A stretch of DNA of 24,634 nucleotides, from positions 1 through 24,634 of the IMG/VR virus record IMGVR_UViG_3300028829_003836; one strand, written 5' to 3'. Both the position numbers and the translations under genes were made by a program. Shown piece after piece: positions 16,501 through 22,867 of the stretch. Origin of the DNA: a virus. Below the pieces are notes generated by a model. That model had not been told where the DNA came from, ran no database searches, and saw only the letters and a list, made by a program, of their open reading frames with translations. Position 1 is the stretch's first letter, and each line of letters begins with the position of its first letter.

Positions 16501-16920
16501 TTAGCTTACATGGCTCAAACCCATGTACGCTTCGCTGATGATCCAGACGAACGTGAACGCCGCCTGACGCCAGAGGCCATTACAGCCGCGTCATTCTCTC
16601 GTTCAAGTTTCTCTTCACTCATCCCAACTGGCGTTGACAGTGCCTTAGGCTTCGCTGGGCAAGACCCATTGTTCTCGCTCTCACGAGGCTCTGGGTTGAC
16701 TACGGGTTTCTCCTTAGGGGAAATCTTTACGTCTAACCCTTCGATGGATAGTGCTGATCTACTTACACAACAACTCGTCCCTGGTATAGCTCGAGCCATA
16801 GAGAATGGCGAAGCGCCTGACGCTAGGACACTCAACGCTGCTCGACGCCTTCTTATCTGGCAAAACGCCACAGGTGTTGAGAATGCACTCCGTAAAACCG
16901 CAGACATCCTAGGAAACTAA
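13543..16920 (+). CDS. Internal virion protein, T7 gp16-like, without transglycosylase domain
   Basis: A 1125-residue protein in the gp16 place. T7 gp16 has 1318 residues, with an N-terminal lytic transglycosylase of about 150 residues. Here the N-terminus (LSPIQQQVQLNQLAAENPDLYDP...) leads directly into the channel-forming part, with no SLT catalytic pattern, which accounts for most of the length difference. Membrane-prone segments are seen near 145-185 (VFDPTVLGALVATEGAV, VANIFRGGAVGFATEG), 205-225 and about 1000-1020 (FLGSTLFGGLAYMA). The C-terminal stretch LFQFKSFAIVSFSKQLIHGL is characteristic of gp16 homologues. Its last TAA is immediately followed by the fibre ATG. It probably forms the inner-membrane part of the DNA ejection conduit. 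Confidence 0.9.
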   Translation: MSDLSTLLDETQGVNRTPDTRLSPIQQQVQLNQLAAENPDLYDPRFSETATAAVQTGWLASWVLRDQLGKAFGNWIIEDEWSAQTASPEQIEKLDIVGLNQRQVNRIYDTATFGHAQAIRGNMRKEAEYRQVLENSGVLGTVASIAAEVFDPTVLGALVATEGAVAPWVLSAKVGRVANIFRGGAVGFATEGTVEGALSYLDPERNPDDLPLIGLAAMGLGGLYGALGKRDASYLFKDHATVNTVENTIENVINKEAAELGKAEVKVVIKGDEGFDEHTISVPEPDQVLGQPAGATTAGYRDTFITPSKAEALRNAEAARPDMNDVWAIEFNMYARNIRSKNPLVAVLQDIISPNPTGVRLSGKAQAETAFETKEMLFRTEAARTMAPLKASYDKWATRNDVGVTNFMQKREQFMTSVGKQVRDPKFTSDADVMQAADAIRASNERMRQLARTHGVKGFEDIETNPTYLMRVPKYENMAKLDETYGPRQVERLIAEGIKRGRTEPISDEAALARAMLYRKWINDKQFGVNQSMALNFNKGSENALRKQLVALSTDPTLVRGLDELPNGDAIAEAMRTLDEDDIDSMVELIRGSGRSDITKRAEKRINFDESTSLPIYNTQTGATDTVRLDDLFESNAERLFVMYAHQMGGQIGFAKQGIKSPGDWDAALQRVRATAAETGMTPDELEGALGRLEVQKRAIVGEPTTDAEKMSPKWRNLLRTMRDYQFSRVMNQVGWAQVAEYGTASGQMGWGMMAKQMPILGQFRRDIDTGKVNNDFIEEIDAIFGTGVDRLLNLPSSRADGDIVPDGLEKLGGLQAGLQVAKRVTGDISGLMPITIGLERMAVSAAVHRFAKDAISETSSLSSKRLLSIGLDERMTSRIMKEMKSSVVTEAGDLTGQIKTLGFDKWKDLEARDAFRTAIFRWSRRAIQRNDIGDLPEFMTTEMARTLFQFKSFAIVSFSKQLIHGLRMADAQTASSFLGSTLFGGLAYMAQTHVRFADDPDERERRLTPEAITAASFSRSSFSSLIPTGVDSALGFAGQDPLFSLSRGSGLTTGFSLGEIFTSNPSMDSADLLTQQLVPGIARAIENGEAPDARTLNAARRLLIWQNATGVENALRKTADILGN

Positions 16921-17937
16921 ATGGCTGACTCATTCGTTCAATACTCAGCGAGTGGATCGACAGATACCTTCACTGTGACGTTCCCCTTTATCTCAAGGGA
17001 TGACGTTTCAGTGGCGGTTGATGGTGTAGACGATCCCACTTTCACATGGACTAGCGATACCATCGTTGTCCTCTCCTCTACACCAACCGCTGGGCAGATT
17101 GTCGATATCCGACGGTCTACGCCGAGCACTAACGCGGCTGTTGATTTCTCTGATGGGTCAGTCCTGTCCGAGAACGCACTAGATACGAACACTCAACAAC
17201 TGCTTTACATCGGGCAGGAACAGTTAGACGCCGCTACGGTGTCCCTTAAGGTAGGCCTTTCAGGTCACTACGAGGGAGCTTCGGTGCGGATCACTGATAT
17301 CGCTGATCCTGTGGCTGATCAAGATGTCGTTACTAAGGCCTTCTTAGATGCGTCCCAGTCGGCTCAATTGTCGGTTATCAACGCCGCGGTAGCTTCAACA
17401 GCAGCAGACGTTGTATTAACTAATGCTGATGTTGTTTCAACCAACGCTGATGTCTTGCTTACGAATGCTGATGTCGTTTCAACCAACGCTGATGTTGTCA
17501 CAACGAACGCTGATGTGGTCTTAACGAATGCTGACGTTGTCCTCACAGGACTTGATGTTGTTGCAGCGGCAGCTTCAGCAGCTACAGCGGTAGCCGCAGT
17601 GAACGGCGGGCGAACATATGTCGATAAGAGCACCTCGTTCTCTCTAGGGGTAACTGGTGGCGGATTTCAAGGAAGCTTTGCGGTAACTGCCGCAGCAGCG
17701 TTGGATATCTCTCTCGACGGCTCCTATACCCCAGCCGAAGGTGACTGGTTTGAGATCAAAGACATCGCAGACACATTCGGAACGTACCCCGTGCGTCTCG
17801 TTCTCGATAACACAGAGTTCTATGACCCTGATGGTGACACCTTCAGCCATGTCAAGCTCGACTTCAAAGAAACATTATCATTGCGCGGAACTTCATACTT
17901 CTTCGTTTATGAAGCCGCCAAGTGGAGATACCTATAA
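16921..17937 (+). CDS. Tail fibre protein, T7 gp17 N-terminal type
   Basis: A 338-residue fibre (T7 gp17 553). Residues 1-110 are the T7 fibre N-terminal attachment domain (FVQYSASGSTDTFTVTFPFI, VAVDG, VVLSSTPTAGQIVDIRRSTP, LDTNTQQLLYIGQEQLD). Residues 160-215 are eight consecutive heptads based on TNADVVx, a likely trimeric coiled coil. Residues 229-338 form a short probably beta-rich tip (VDKSTSFSLGVTGGGFQGSF...FFVYEAAKWRYL). The tip is too small for an enzymatic or large receptor domain, so receptor binding may be passed to the glycine-rich protein next door. The ATG directly abuts the previous stop, with AGGAAA upstream. The stop overlaps the next ATG as TAATG. Confidence 0.92.
   Translation: MADSFVQYSASGSTDTFTVTFPFISRDDVSVAVDGVDDPTFTWTSDTIVVLSSTPTAGQIVDIRRSTPSTNAAVDFSDGSVLSENALDTNTQQLLYIGQEQLDAATVSLKVGLSGHYEGASVRITDIADPVADQDVVTKAFLDASQSAQLSVINAAVASTAADVVLTNADVVSTNADVLLTNADVVSTNADVVTTNADVVLTNADVVLTGLDVVAAAASAATAVAAVNGGRTYVDKSTSFSLGVTGGGFQGSFAVTAAAALDISLDGSYTPAEGDWFEIKDIADTFGTYPVRLVLDNTEFYDPDGDTFSHVKLDFKETLSLRGTSYFFVYEAAKWRYL
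17398..17565 (+). repeat. Eight in-frame 21-bp repeats in the fibre gene
   Basis: Eight 21-base units encode TAADVVL, TNADVVS, TNADVLL, TNADVVS, TNADVVT, TNADVVL, TNADVVL and TGLDVVA (fibre residues 160-215). Third bases vary between copies, so the array is not freshly amplified, yet the protein repeat is strict. Spacing of Ala and Val by 3 and 4 fits a coiled-coil shaft whose length could change by whole heptads. Confidence 0.9.
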
Positions 17938-18842
17938 TGGCTGATAAGAATTTAAGCGCGATCCTCGGAGCCGGTGGCGGAGGATCGAAAGACACCTTGG
18001 TTGAATATACATCCGGTGCAGGCACATACACTGTACCGGCTGGCGTGTACTCCATCCTTGTTAGACTCATCGGCGGCGGGGGCGGCGGTGGCGGCGGTGG
18101 CGGCGGTGGGGCGAACACTGCAAGTAACATGCAAGGTGCCCCTGGTGGTGGTGGAGGCGCTTGTGGCGAAGTCATTGAACAGGTTATCCAGGTCACGCCG
18201 GGAGATGTAATCCCTTACGTTGCTGGCGCTGGTGGTCCAGGTGGTACTGGCGGTGCTGGTGGCTCTGGCGCTGGTAACTTTAGCGGCGGACACGGCGTGG
18301 CGGGTACGGCTGGTTCGTTGACTTCTTTCGGGTCATTAACAGCAGCCCCAGGTGGTGCTGGTGCTCGTGGCCCAGGAGCTACCGGCGCGTCACAAATGAA
18401 CCCTGGTGTGGCGGGCAGCGGGGCAGAAACAGGTGACCAAGTTGTTGGGCTTGAATTTAAGGGATTAAACGGAACACCGAGTAAGTATGTTCTCCAGAAC
18501 AGAGGTGGTGCTGGTGGTGGTGGTGGTGCTTCCGCAGAAGTATTTAAGTTTAGTATCGCGGACAGAACCCCTGGAGAAGTGACAATACCAACCACTACGA
18601 GCGGGACCGCTGGTGGTGCTGGCGGTGGTGATGTTGGTGACGGCGGCGCGGGCGCGGATATGGTCACAGGGGCGAATGATGGCCTTGATGGGTCTGACGC
18701 TGCTGCCTCTGTTGGCGCCGGTTCTGGTGGTTCTGGCGGTGGTGGTGCTGGTGGCATAAATAGCACAAGCGGAACCCGTACGGGTGGTGATGGTGGTGAT
18801 GGTGCCGCTGGTGTCGATGGACTTATTCAGGTTTGGAGTTAG
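17937..18842 (+). CDS. Glycine-rich tail adhesin-like protein
   Basis: A 301-residue protein with very high Gly content. It starts MADKNLSAILGAGGGGSKDT and continues with a beta-type segment (LVEYTSGAGTYTVPAGVYSILVRLIG, 21-46), a run of 13 glycines (46-58), then repeated GGAGG/GGTGG blocks separated by short beta-like or polar stretches (ACGEVIEQVIQVTPGDVIPYVAGAG, LTSFGSLTAAPGGAG, FKFSIADRTPGEVTIPTTTS) and a terminal VDGLIQVWS strand. Phage Gly-rich domains of this kind occur at fibre tips and in T-even gp38-type adhesins, where polyglycine-II helices display receptor loops. The start at ATG 17937 is set by TAATG coupling to the fibre gene, so it likely caps or supplements the short fibre. 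Receptor-binding is inferred. Confidence 0.85.
   Translation: MADKNLSAILGAGGGGSKDTLVEYTSGAGTYTVPAGVYSILVRLIGGGGGGGGGGGGGANTASNMQGAPGGGGGACGEVIEQVIQVTPGDVIPYVAGAGGPGGTGGAGGSGAGNFSGGHGVAGTAGSLTSFGSLTAAPGGAGARGPGATGASQMNPGVAGSGAETGDQVVGLEFKGLNGTPSKYVLQNRGGAGGGGGASAEVFKFSIADRTPGEVTIPTTTSGTAGGAGGGDVGDGGAGADMVTGANDGLDGSDAAASVGAGSGGSGGGGAGGINSTSGTRTGGDGGDGAAGVDGLIQVWS
18072..18110 (+). repeat. GGN microsatellite encoding 13 glycines
   Basis: Thirteen consecutive Gly codons, mostly GGC and GGT in a repeating GGC-GGC-GGT pattern (residues 46-58 of the Gly-rich protein). Trinucleotide slippage here would change polyglycine length without breaking the frame. Shorter GGT runs recur at about 18510-18530 and 18720-18750. 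Confidence 0.85.
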
Positions 18843-18844
18843 AA

Positions 18845-19237
18845 ATGAAACGCATTGCAAAAATCAAAGATGTTACGTGCGTAGCTATCTATAAGGAATC
18901 AAATGATCACGAGCTGAGGTCAGGTGAAGTTGATGTAACAGGGATGAGTGTCGGGCCAGGATATATCTACAATGGTAGTGTATGGAGTGGACCTTCTGAA
19001 ATCCCAACCAAATCAGCCTATGACCTCTACGACTCCTTCACCAGTGCTGAACGTATTGCGATCCGCAACTCAGGGAATGACATGATTGACGATTTCGTGG
19101 ATCACCTCGATAAAGCTATAAACGCTGGGGTTACCCTGGATATGAGCGACGGCAGTAAGACCACGGTCGCGCTCGAAGGTCTTGAGGCTGCTGGTCTCCT
19201 TACAGAGGATCGCGTAGCCGCGATCAGGGCGCCATGA
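18845..19237 (+). CDS. Small protein after the adhesin gene, possible fibre chaperone or accessory
   Basis: A 130-residue protein. The N-terminal half (MKRIAKIKDVTCVAIYKE...GYIYNGSVWSGP) is beta-like; the C-terminal half is helical, with FTSAERIAIRNSGNDMIDDFVDHLDKA and LEGLEAAGLLTEDRVAAIRAP. The C-terminal pattern (short helix, small-domain DLxD, then a GLEAL-AAGLLT-RAAEIL-like ending) recurs in small proteins encoded next to phage tail or fibre genes, in my recollection. Start ATG 18845 has GGAG (18835-18838) six bases upstream; a TTG at 18833 is less likely. It may be a tail fibre accessory or assembly factor; the evidence is position only. The stop overlaps the next start as ATGA. Confidence 0.7.
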   Translation: MKRIAKIKDVTCVAIYKESNDHELRSGEVDVTGMSVGPGYIYNGSVWSGPSEIPTKSAYDLYDSFTSAERIAIRNSGNDMIDDFVDHLDKAINAGVTLDMSDGSKTTVALEGLEAAGLLTEDRVAAIRAP

Positions 19238-19566
19238 CCGGCATCGACCAACATGATCGTCTCTCCGTCACTGAACTCCAGTGGCGGGAGCGCCATGCCT
19301 CGGTTGATAAGCGCCTTGAGCATATCGCGCATCGTTTGGAGAAACAGGACGATACTCTCACTGCAGTTGCGACTACCCTCGCTCGTGTCGAGCAGGTGTT
19401 GGAAAACCAGGAGAGTGCTAAGGTCGACCAAGAGACAAGGATACGATCCTTAGAGACCGCCCGTAATTGGCTTGCAGGTGTCATCGCCGCTGCCGGTGCC
19501 GCGGGCGCTGCGAGCCTTGCTTCTATATGGGACTTCGTTACAGGAGGAACAAATGGCTTTAGCTGA
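19234..19566 (+). CDS. XhlA/holin-like membrane protein
   Basis: A 110-residue protein with a long amphipathic, probably coiled-coil region (residues 14-76; RLEHIAHRLEKQDDTLTAVATTLARVEQVLENQE) followed by one C-terminal hydrophobic segment (WLAGVIAAAGAAGAASLASIWDFV, 79-102) and a short tail. This layout matches haemolysin XhlA-type and related single-span lysis proteins. The gene lies just before the small terminase, where T7 encodes its holin gp17.5, so a holin or lysis-regulator role is likely. The ATG overlaps the preceding stop (ATGA), and the 3' end overlaps the small terminase start by 14 bases. No second membrane segment is visible. Confidence 0.68.
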   Translation: MTGIDQHDRLSVTELQWRERHASVDKRLEHIAHRLEKQDDTLTAVATTLARVEQVLENQESAKVDQETRIRSLETARNWLAGVIAAAGAAGAASLASIWDFVTGGTNGFS

Positions 19567-19828
19567 CAAAGGTACTCTTGAAGGTATCCACGGGCTCCTA
19601 GCAGCCTGTATATCCAATCGCCTCGAGGAAGCCGCTGAGGAGGGGACAGATAATCCCTTAAGCTCCGCGGAGATAACGGCTATCTCTCGCTTCTTAAGTG
19701 ACAACGATATCTCCGCTGTTCTCGGCCTAGACGATAGCAACTCCCTCGCTGCTACTCTACAAGGGCTTATCGACAGCGCAGGGGAAACCTTCGAACCCGG
19801 ACAACAGCCTAAGGAATACCATGGGTGA
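19553..19828 (+). CDS. Terminase small subunit, T7 gp18-like
   Basis: A 91-residue DNA-recognition subunit of the packaging motor (T7 gp18 is 89). The sequence (GTLEGIHGLLAACISNRLEEAAEE...LSSAEITAISRFLSDNDISAVL) is helical with the family's usual arrangement. Position immediately before the large terminase and length agree with gp18. Start ATG 19553 has a perfect AGGAGG at 19542-19547, inside the end of the holin-like gene; an upstream in-frame TTG at 19472 is rejected. The stop overlaps the large subunit start by 8 bases, so the two subunits are probably co-translated. T7 has Rz (gp18.5) between these two genes, and here it is absent. Confidence 0.88.
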   Translation: MALADKGTLEGIHGLLAACISNRLEEAAEEGTDNPLSSAEITAISRFLSDNDISAVLGLDDSNSLAATLQGLIDSAGETFEPGQQPKEYHG

Positions 19829-21608
19829 AACCCTAGCATCTAGCACAAGCTTGACCCAAGATCATGAAGGCTTAGGCTTACTGGCTGACTTTAGAAACGT
19901 ATTGAAATTGGTATGGGAGCACTTGGGGCTCCCGTGTCCAACCGATGTACAACTCGACATAGCCTACTATCTACAGTACGGTCAACGTCGGATGGTTATC
20001 GAGGCCTTTCGTGGGATTGGTAAGTCGTGGATAACGGCTGTCTATGTCCTATGGCGCCTTCTGATTAACCCCCAACTTGAGTTCTTGGTTGTCTCTGCGT
20101 CTAAAGAACGCGCCGACCAGTTCTCTATCTTTGCTAAACGTATCCGGGATGAAATGCCGTTGTTCGCTAGCCTCAAGGCCCGGCCTGATCAACGCGACAG
20201 TAACATCGCCTGGGACGTCGGACCTCACTTAGCCTCTCATGCACCCAGTGTTAAATCTCTAGGCATCACCGGTCAGTTGACTGGTAGTCGTGCTGATGAG
20301 ATCATCGGAGACGACGTCGAGGTCCCTAATAACTCAGCCACCCAAACACAACGCGAACAACTCAGTGAACGCGTCAAAGAGTTCGACGCTATCCTGAAAC
20401 CAGGGAAGGACACCCGTGTCCGGTTCCTTGGTACGCCACAGAACTTTGAGAGCCTCTACAATCGCCTAGGAGGCCGCGGGTACACCATGATGGTGTGGCC
20501 TGCACAGGTACCTACCGAAGCGGAAGGACTGACCTACGGGCCGACCCTAAGCCCTTTCATACGCAGTATGATGAGCGCCGGGGTAGTCCCAGGTATGCCC
20601 ACCGACCCCGAGCGTTTCGACTCTCAGGACCTAATGGAACGTTTCGTGTCCTACGGGCGCGCTGGGTTCCAGCTTCAGTTCATGTTGAATACTCAGCTAT
20701 CGGACGCTGATAAGTATCCGCTCAAGCAGAGTGATCTTATTGTCATGGACTTGGACCAGTACCGAGGCCCTCTTAACCTCTCCTGGGCTCGTACGGATAA
20801 ACTTAGGTACAACGAGTTGCCTAACCTCGGGTTCAACGGAGACTACTTCTACCAACCTATGGGGTATGGATCGGATGATCCTAATCAACCCGACACTGCC
20901 CCTTATACAGGGTCGGTGATGTCTATCGATCCCTCTGGTAAAGGTAAGGATGAGACCAGTATAGCTGTTGTTAACATGCTATATGGGCACCTATTCTTGC
21001 TCCAGAGTAAGGGGTACATGGGCGGGTATGATGAGGATACCCTAGGTGATATCGCCAAGCAGGCTGTACAGTACGGGGTTAATACCATCGTCATCGAAGA
21101 TAACTTCGGTGGAGGTATGTTCGCCCAGCTACTGCGCCCGATTTTGATCGAAGAAGGATGGGGAGGCTCCATTGAGGAGATCAACCACCAGGCTCAGAAA
21201 GAGAAGCGGATTATCGATACCATCGAACCTGTGATGAACCAACACAAACTGGTGGTCAGTCGCAGAGTTATCGACGAGGATCATCGTTCTGCGCGGGACC
21301 TAGAGGAGCATGTAGGGGACCGCTGTATGAACTACAGTCTGTTCCACCAGCTTACTCACATTACCTATGATCGAGGCTCCTTGCTCCAGGATGACCGATT
21401 AGACGCCCTCTCTATTGGGATCGCTTACTGGGTTGATCGTATGGCGCAGGACGGCAAGAAGCAGGCCGAAGGATACCGTCAGGGTCTCAAGACCAAGGCT
21501 CTGGAGGAGTTCATAGCCCTCGCTCAAGGTCGTAAACCTCGCCAGACCGGAGGGGTAAAAGCTCGCCCAATCGGGTCTCAGAGGCCTCGAGTCGGCGCCC
21601 GGCGCTAA
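19821..21608 (+). CDS. Terminase large subunit, T7 gp19-like
   Basis: A 595-residue ATPase/nuclease that drives DNA into the procapsid and cuts concatemers (T7 gp19 586). The N-terminal ATPase has the Walker A-type motif FRGIGKS (63-69) and the acidic Walker B region ADEIIGDDVEV (158-168). The RNase H-like nuclease domain shows SIDPSGKGKDETS (369-381, Asp370), VIEDNFGGGMF (424-434) and QDDRLDAL (523-530) as the acidic metal ligands. KFLGTP-type motif III is present as VRFLGTPQNFESLY. An AAGGAAT ribosome site precedes ATG 19821. It is full length with no missing key residue. It closes the conserved late block, and a second copy of the phage promoter follows. Confidence 0.97.
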   Translation: MGETLASSTSLTQDHEGLGLLADFRNVLKLVWEHLGLPCPTDVQLDIAYYLQYGQRRMVIEAFRGIGKSWITAVYVLWRLLINPQLEFLVVSASKERADQFSIFAKRIRDEMPLFASLKARPDQRDSNIAWDVGPHLASHAPSVKSLGITGQLTGSRADEIIGDDVEVPNNSATQTQREQLSERVKEFDAILKPGKDTRVRFLGTPQNFESLYNRLGGRGYTMMVWPAQVPTEAEGLTYGPTLSPFIRSMMSAGVVPGMPTDPERFDSQDLMERFVSYGRAGFQLQFMLNTQLSDADKYPLKQSDLIVMDLDQYRGPLNLSWARTDKLRYNELPNLGFNGDYFYQPMGYGSDDPNQPDTAPYTGSVMSIDPSGKGKDETSIAVVNMLYGHLFLLQSKGYMGGYDEDTLGDIAKQAVQYGVNTIVIEDNFGGGMFAQLLRPILIEEGWGGSIEEINHQAQKEKRIIDTIEPVMNQHKLVVSRRVIDEDHRSARDLEEHVGDRCMNYSLFHQLTHITYDRGSLLQDDRLDALSIGIAYWVDRMAQDGKKQAEGYRQGLKTKALEEFIALAQGRKPRQTGGVKARPIGSQRPRVGARR

Positions 21609-21630
21609 CCCGCAGAAAACCTAGGGTTTG

Positions 21631-21652
21631 CAATTACGGACCCCTATAGCAA
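21631..21652 (+). promoter_or_regulatory. Phage RNA polymerase promoter, copy 2
   Basis: Exact 22-base copy of 1088-1109, core AATTACGGACCCCTATAG, predicted +1 at G21649. Bases 21641-21658 can also form CCCCTAT-AGCA-ATAGGGG, so the start region is self-complementary here but not in copy 1. It lies 22 bases after the terminase stop, like T7 phiOR near the right end, and would transcribe the lipase cluster and the terminal region. Confidence 0.82.
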
Positions 21653-21715
21653 TAGGGGCCCCAATGCATACCTATAGGATACCTAACGGTGCTCAAGGCC
21701 TACCTTAAGATACCC

Positions 21716-21758
21716 ATAGCTGTCTAGCTTAGCCATCACAGCCAGGCTAGACAGCTAT
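21716..21758 (+). repeat. Perfect 13-bp inverted repeat
   Basis: ATAGCTGTCTAGC (21716-21728) and GCTAGACAGCTAT (21746-21758) are perfectly complementary with a 17-base loop. No T-run follows (ATCTCCCTTTAT), so it is not a classical intrinsic terminator. It lies about 65 bases into the transcript from the promoter at 21631 and before the lipase gene; an RNase III-type processing site or a phage-polymerase terminator are options. The rest of 21609-21899 holds no ORF that I would support. Confidence 0.8.
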
Positions 21759-21899
21759 ATCTCCCTTTATGGAACGTTAGGAGGCTACCTTTGTGTGTAG
21801 ATCGTTAATCATAGCCAAGAGGCTTATGACCTTGGCTCACCTAAAGTTAACCACTGTCGCCATCAACATGGCCTCAGGCAACCCTAAGGCTCCCTTAAA

Positions 21900-22538
21900 G
21901 TGAACCTATCCCAAACCTGCGTCCTCCTTAGCGAGCAGGCGTATAGAGACACGCCCGCCCCGGACGTACTAGCCAGGGTCGGAGCGAAGCTACACGACAC
22001 GTTCGACGACGGAGATACCCAAGGTTTCCTTGCGCGGCTCTCTGACGGCACGTGGGTCGTAGCCTTCCGCGGAACAGAGCGTGGCCTCGGCGATATCAAG
22101 ACAGACCTAGACGCAAGGTTCTACCGAACGTCAACCGGTCGTAAAACCCACCGGGGTTTCCTCAATGCCTGGCAGAAGATAAAGCCTCAGGTCTACCCAA
22201 CGCTGCCTGTAGACTCGAGCGCAATCTGCTTCACAGGTCACTCCCTAGGCGGCGCCTTAGCCACTGTCGCGGCAGACGATCTGCACGCCCGAGCGATTAC
22301 CTTCGGTAGTCCTAGGGTCTCCCATAAGGACATGCAACGGTCGGCCCCACACATGAGATATACCTATGGATACGATATCATCCCCCGCCTCCCTACTCGC
22401 CTGCGTGGTTTTGCTCACGCTGGTCGCCATGTCCACCTAAAGAACCCTGAGCCTTGGTACAAGTTTAGACCAAGCAAGTTCTTCACAGACCACCGTATTA
22501 GTAGATATGTCGATGCCCTCGGGCTGACTGTCGCCTAA
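21900..22538 (+). CDS. Class 3 (alpha/beta-hydrolase) lipase
   Basis: A 212-residue alpha/beta hydrolase of the lipase class 3 type. The oxyanion strand WVVAFRGTE (52-60) and the nucleophile elbow TGHSLGGALA (112-121, Ser115) are canonical. Asp159 in YDIIPRLP and His198 in DHRISRY complete a plausible triad, and ITFGSPRVS is the usual class 3 block. No signal peptide is seen, so it would be cytoplasmic until released or passed through a holin lesion. The start is a GTG at 21900 with only a weak upstream AAGG; no in-frame ATG fits better. A phage lipase next to the terminase is unusual. Outer-membrane or phospholipid attack during lysis is an attractive inference, since no spanins are visible in this window. 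Confidence 0.85.
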   Translation: MNLSQTCVLLSEQAYRDTPAPDVLARVGAKLHDTFDDGDTQGFLARLSDGTWVVAFRGTERGLGDIKTDLDARFYRTSTGRKTHRGFLNAWQKIKPQVYPTLPVDSSAICFTGHSLGGALATVAADDLHARAITFGSPRVSHKDMQRSAPHMRYTYGYDIIPRLPTRLRGFAHAGRHVHLKNPEPWYKFRPSKFFTDHRISRYVDALGLTVA

Positions 22539-22542
22539 GGCT

Positions 22543-22824
22543 ATGCTCAAGAAGGTCCAGGTCGGCCACCGGACCTACGAGCTAGTCCCCGTGAAGATGT
22601 TACCAGGTACCTATGGGATGTGTCTGGCCTCGGCTGGCACCATCCTATACGACCCCAATCAGCCTCCCTTAGAGCTATACGACACGCTCGTGCACGAACT
22701 GATGCATGCAGCCTGGCACGAGGCCTGCTTGGAGGTCGGCGACGATGAAGAACGGATAGTCACGGTACTCTCCCGGTTCCTCTCTCCGATACTCCCAAAG
22801 TTGACCCAGGCGGTCCTAGGATGA
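22543..22824 (+). CDS. Minimal HExxH metallopeptidase-like protein
   Basis: A 93-residue protein with the zinc-protease motif HELMH at residues 51-55, in the context LYDTLVHELMHAAWHE. It is preceded by a strand GTILYDPNQPP typical of small zincins (SprT/ImmA-like, where a beta-strand leads into the HExxH helix), and Glu69/Glu70 in DDEERIV, 14-15 residues after the motif, could give the third ligand. The N-terminal 40 residues resemble a small beta-sheet. It begins 4 bases after the lipase stop, with AAGG overlapping that stop, so the two are co-expressed. The target is unknown. Similar mini-proteins in phages are usually annotated hypothetical; activity is inferred only from the motif. Confidence 0.75.
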   Translation: MLKKVQVGHRTYELVPVKMLPGTYGMCLASAGTILYDPNQPPLELYDTLVHELMHAAWHEACLEVGDDEERIVTVLSRFLSPILPKLTQAVLG

Positions 22825-22867
22825 GCACCTGCGCGCAATCGTAAGGGCTGGGGTGTATGGGTAGTCT

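Noticed and set aside
17398-17565. Repeat array as a CRISPR locus
   Set aside because: The units are contiguous 21-mers in a coding frame, without spacers.
17864-18860. Long antisense ORFs rich in proline opposite the Gly-rich gene
   Set aside because: They are the complement of GGN codons, with no ribosome sites; a composition artefact.
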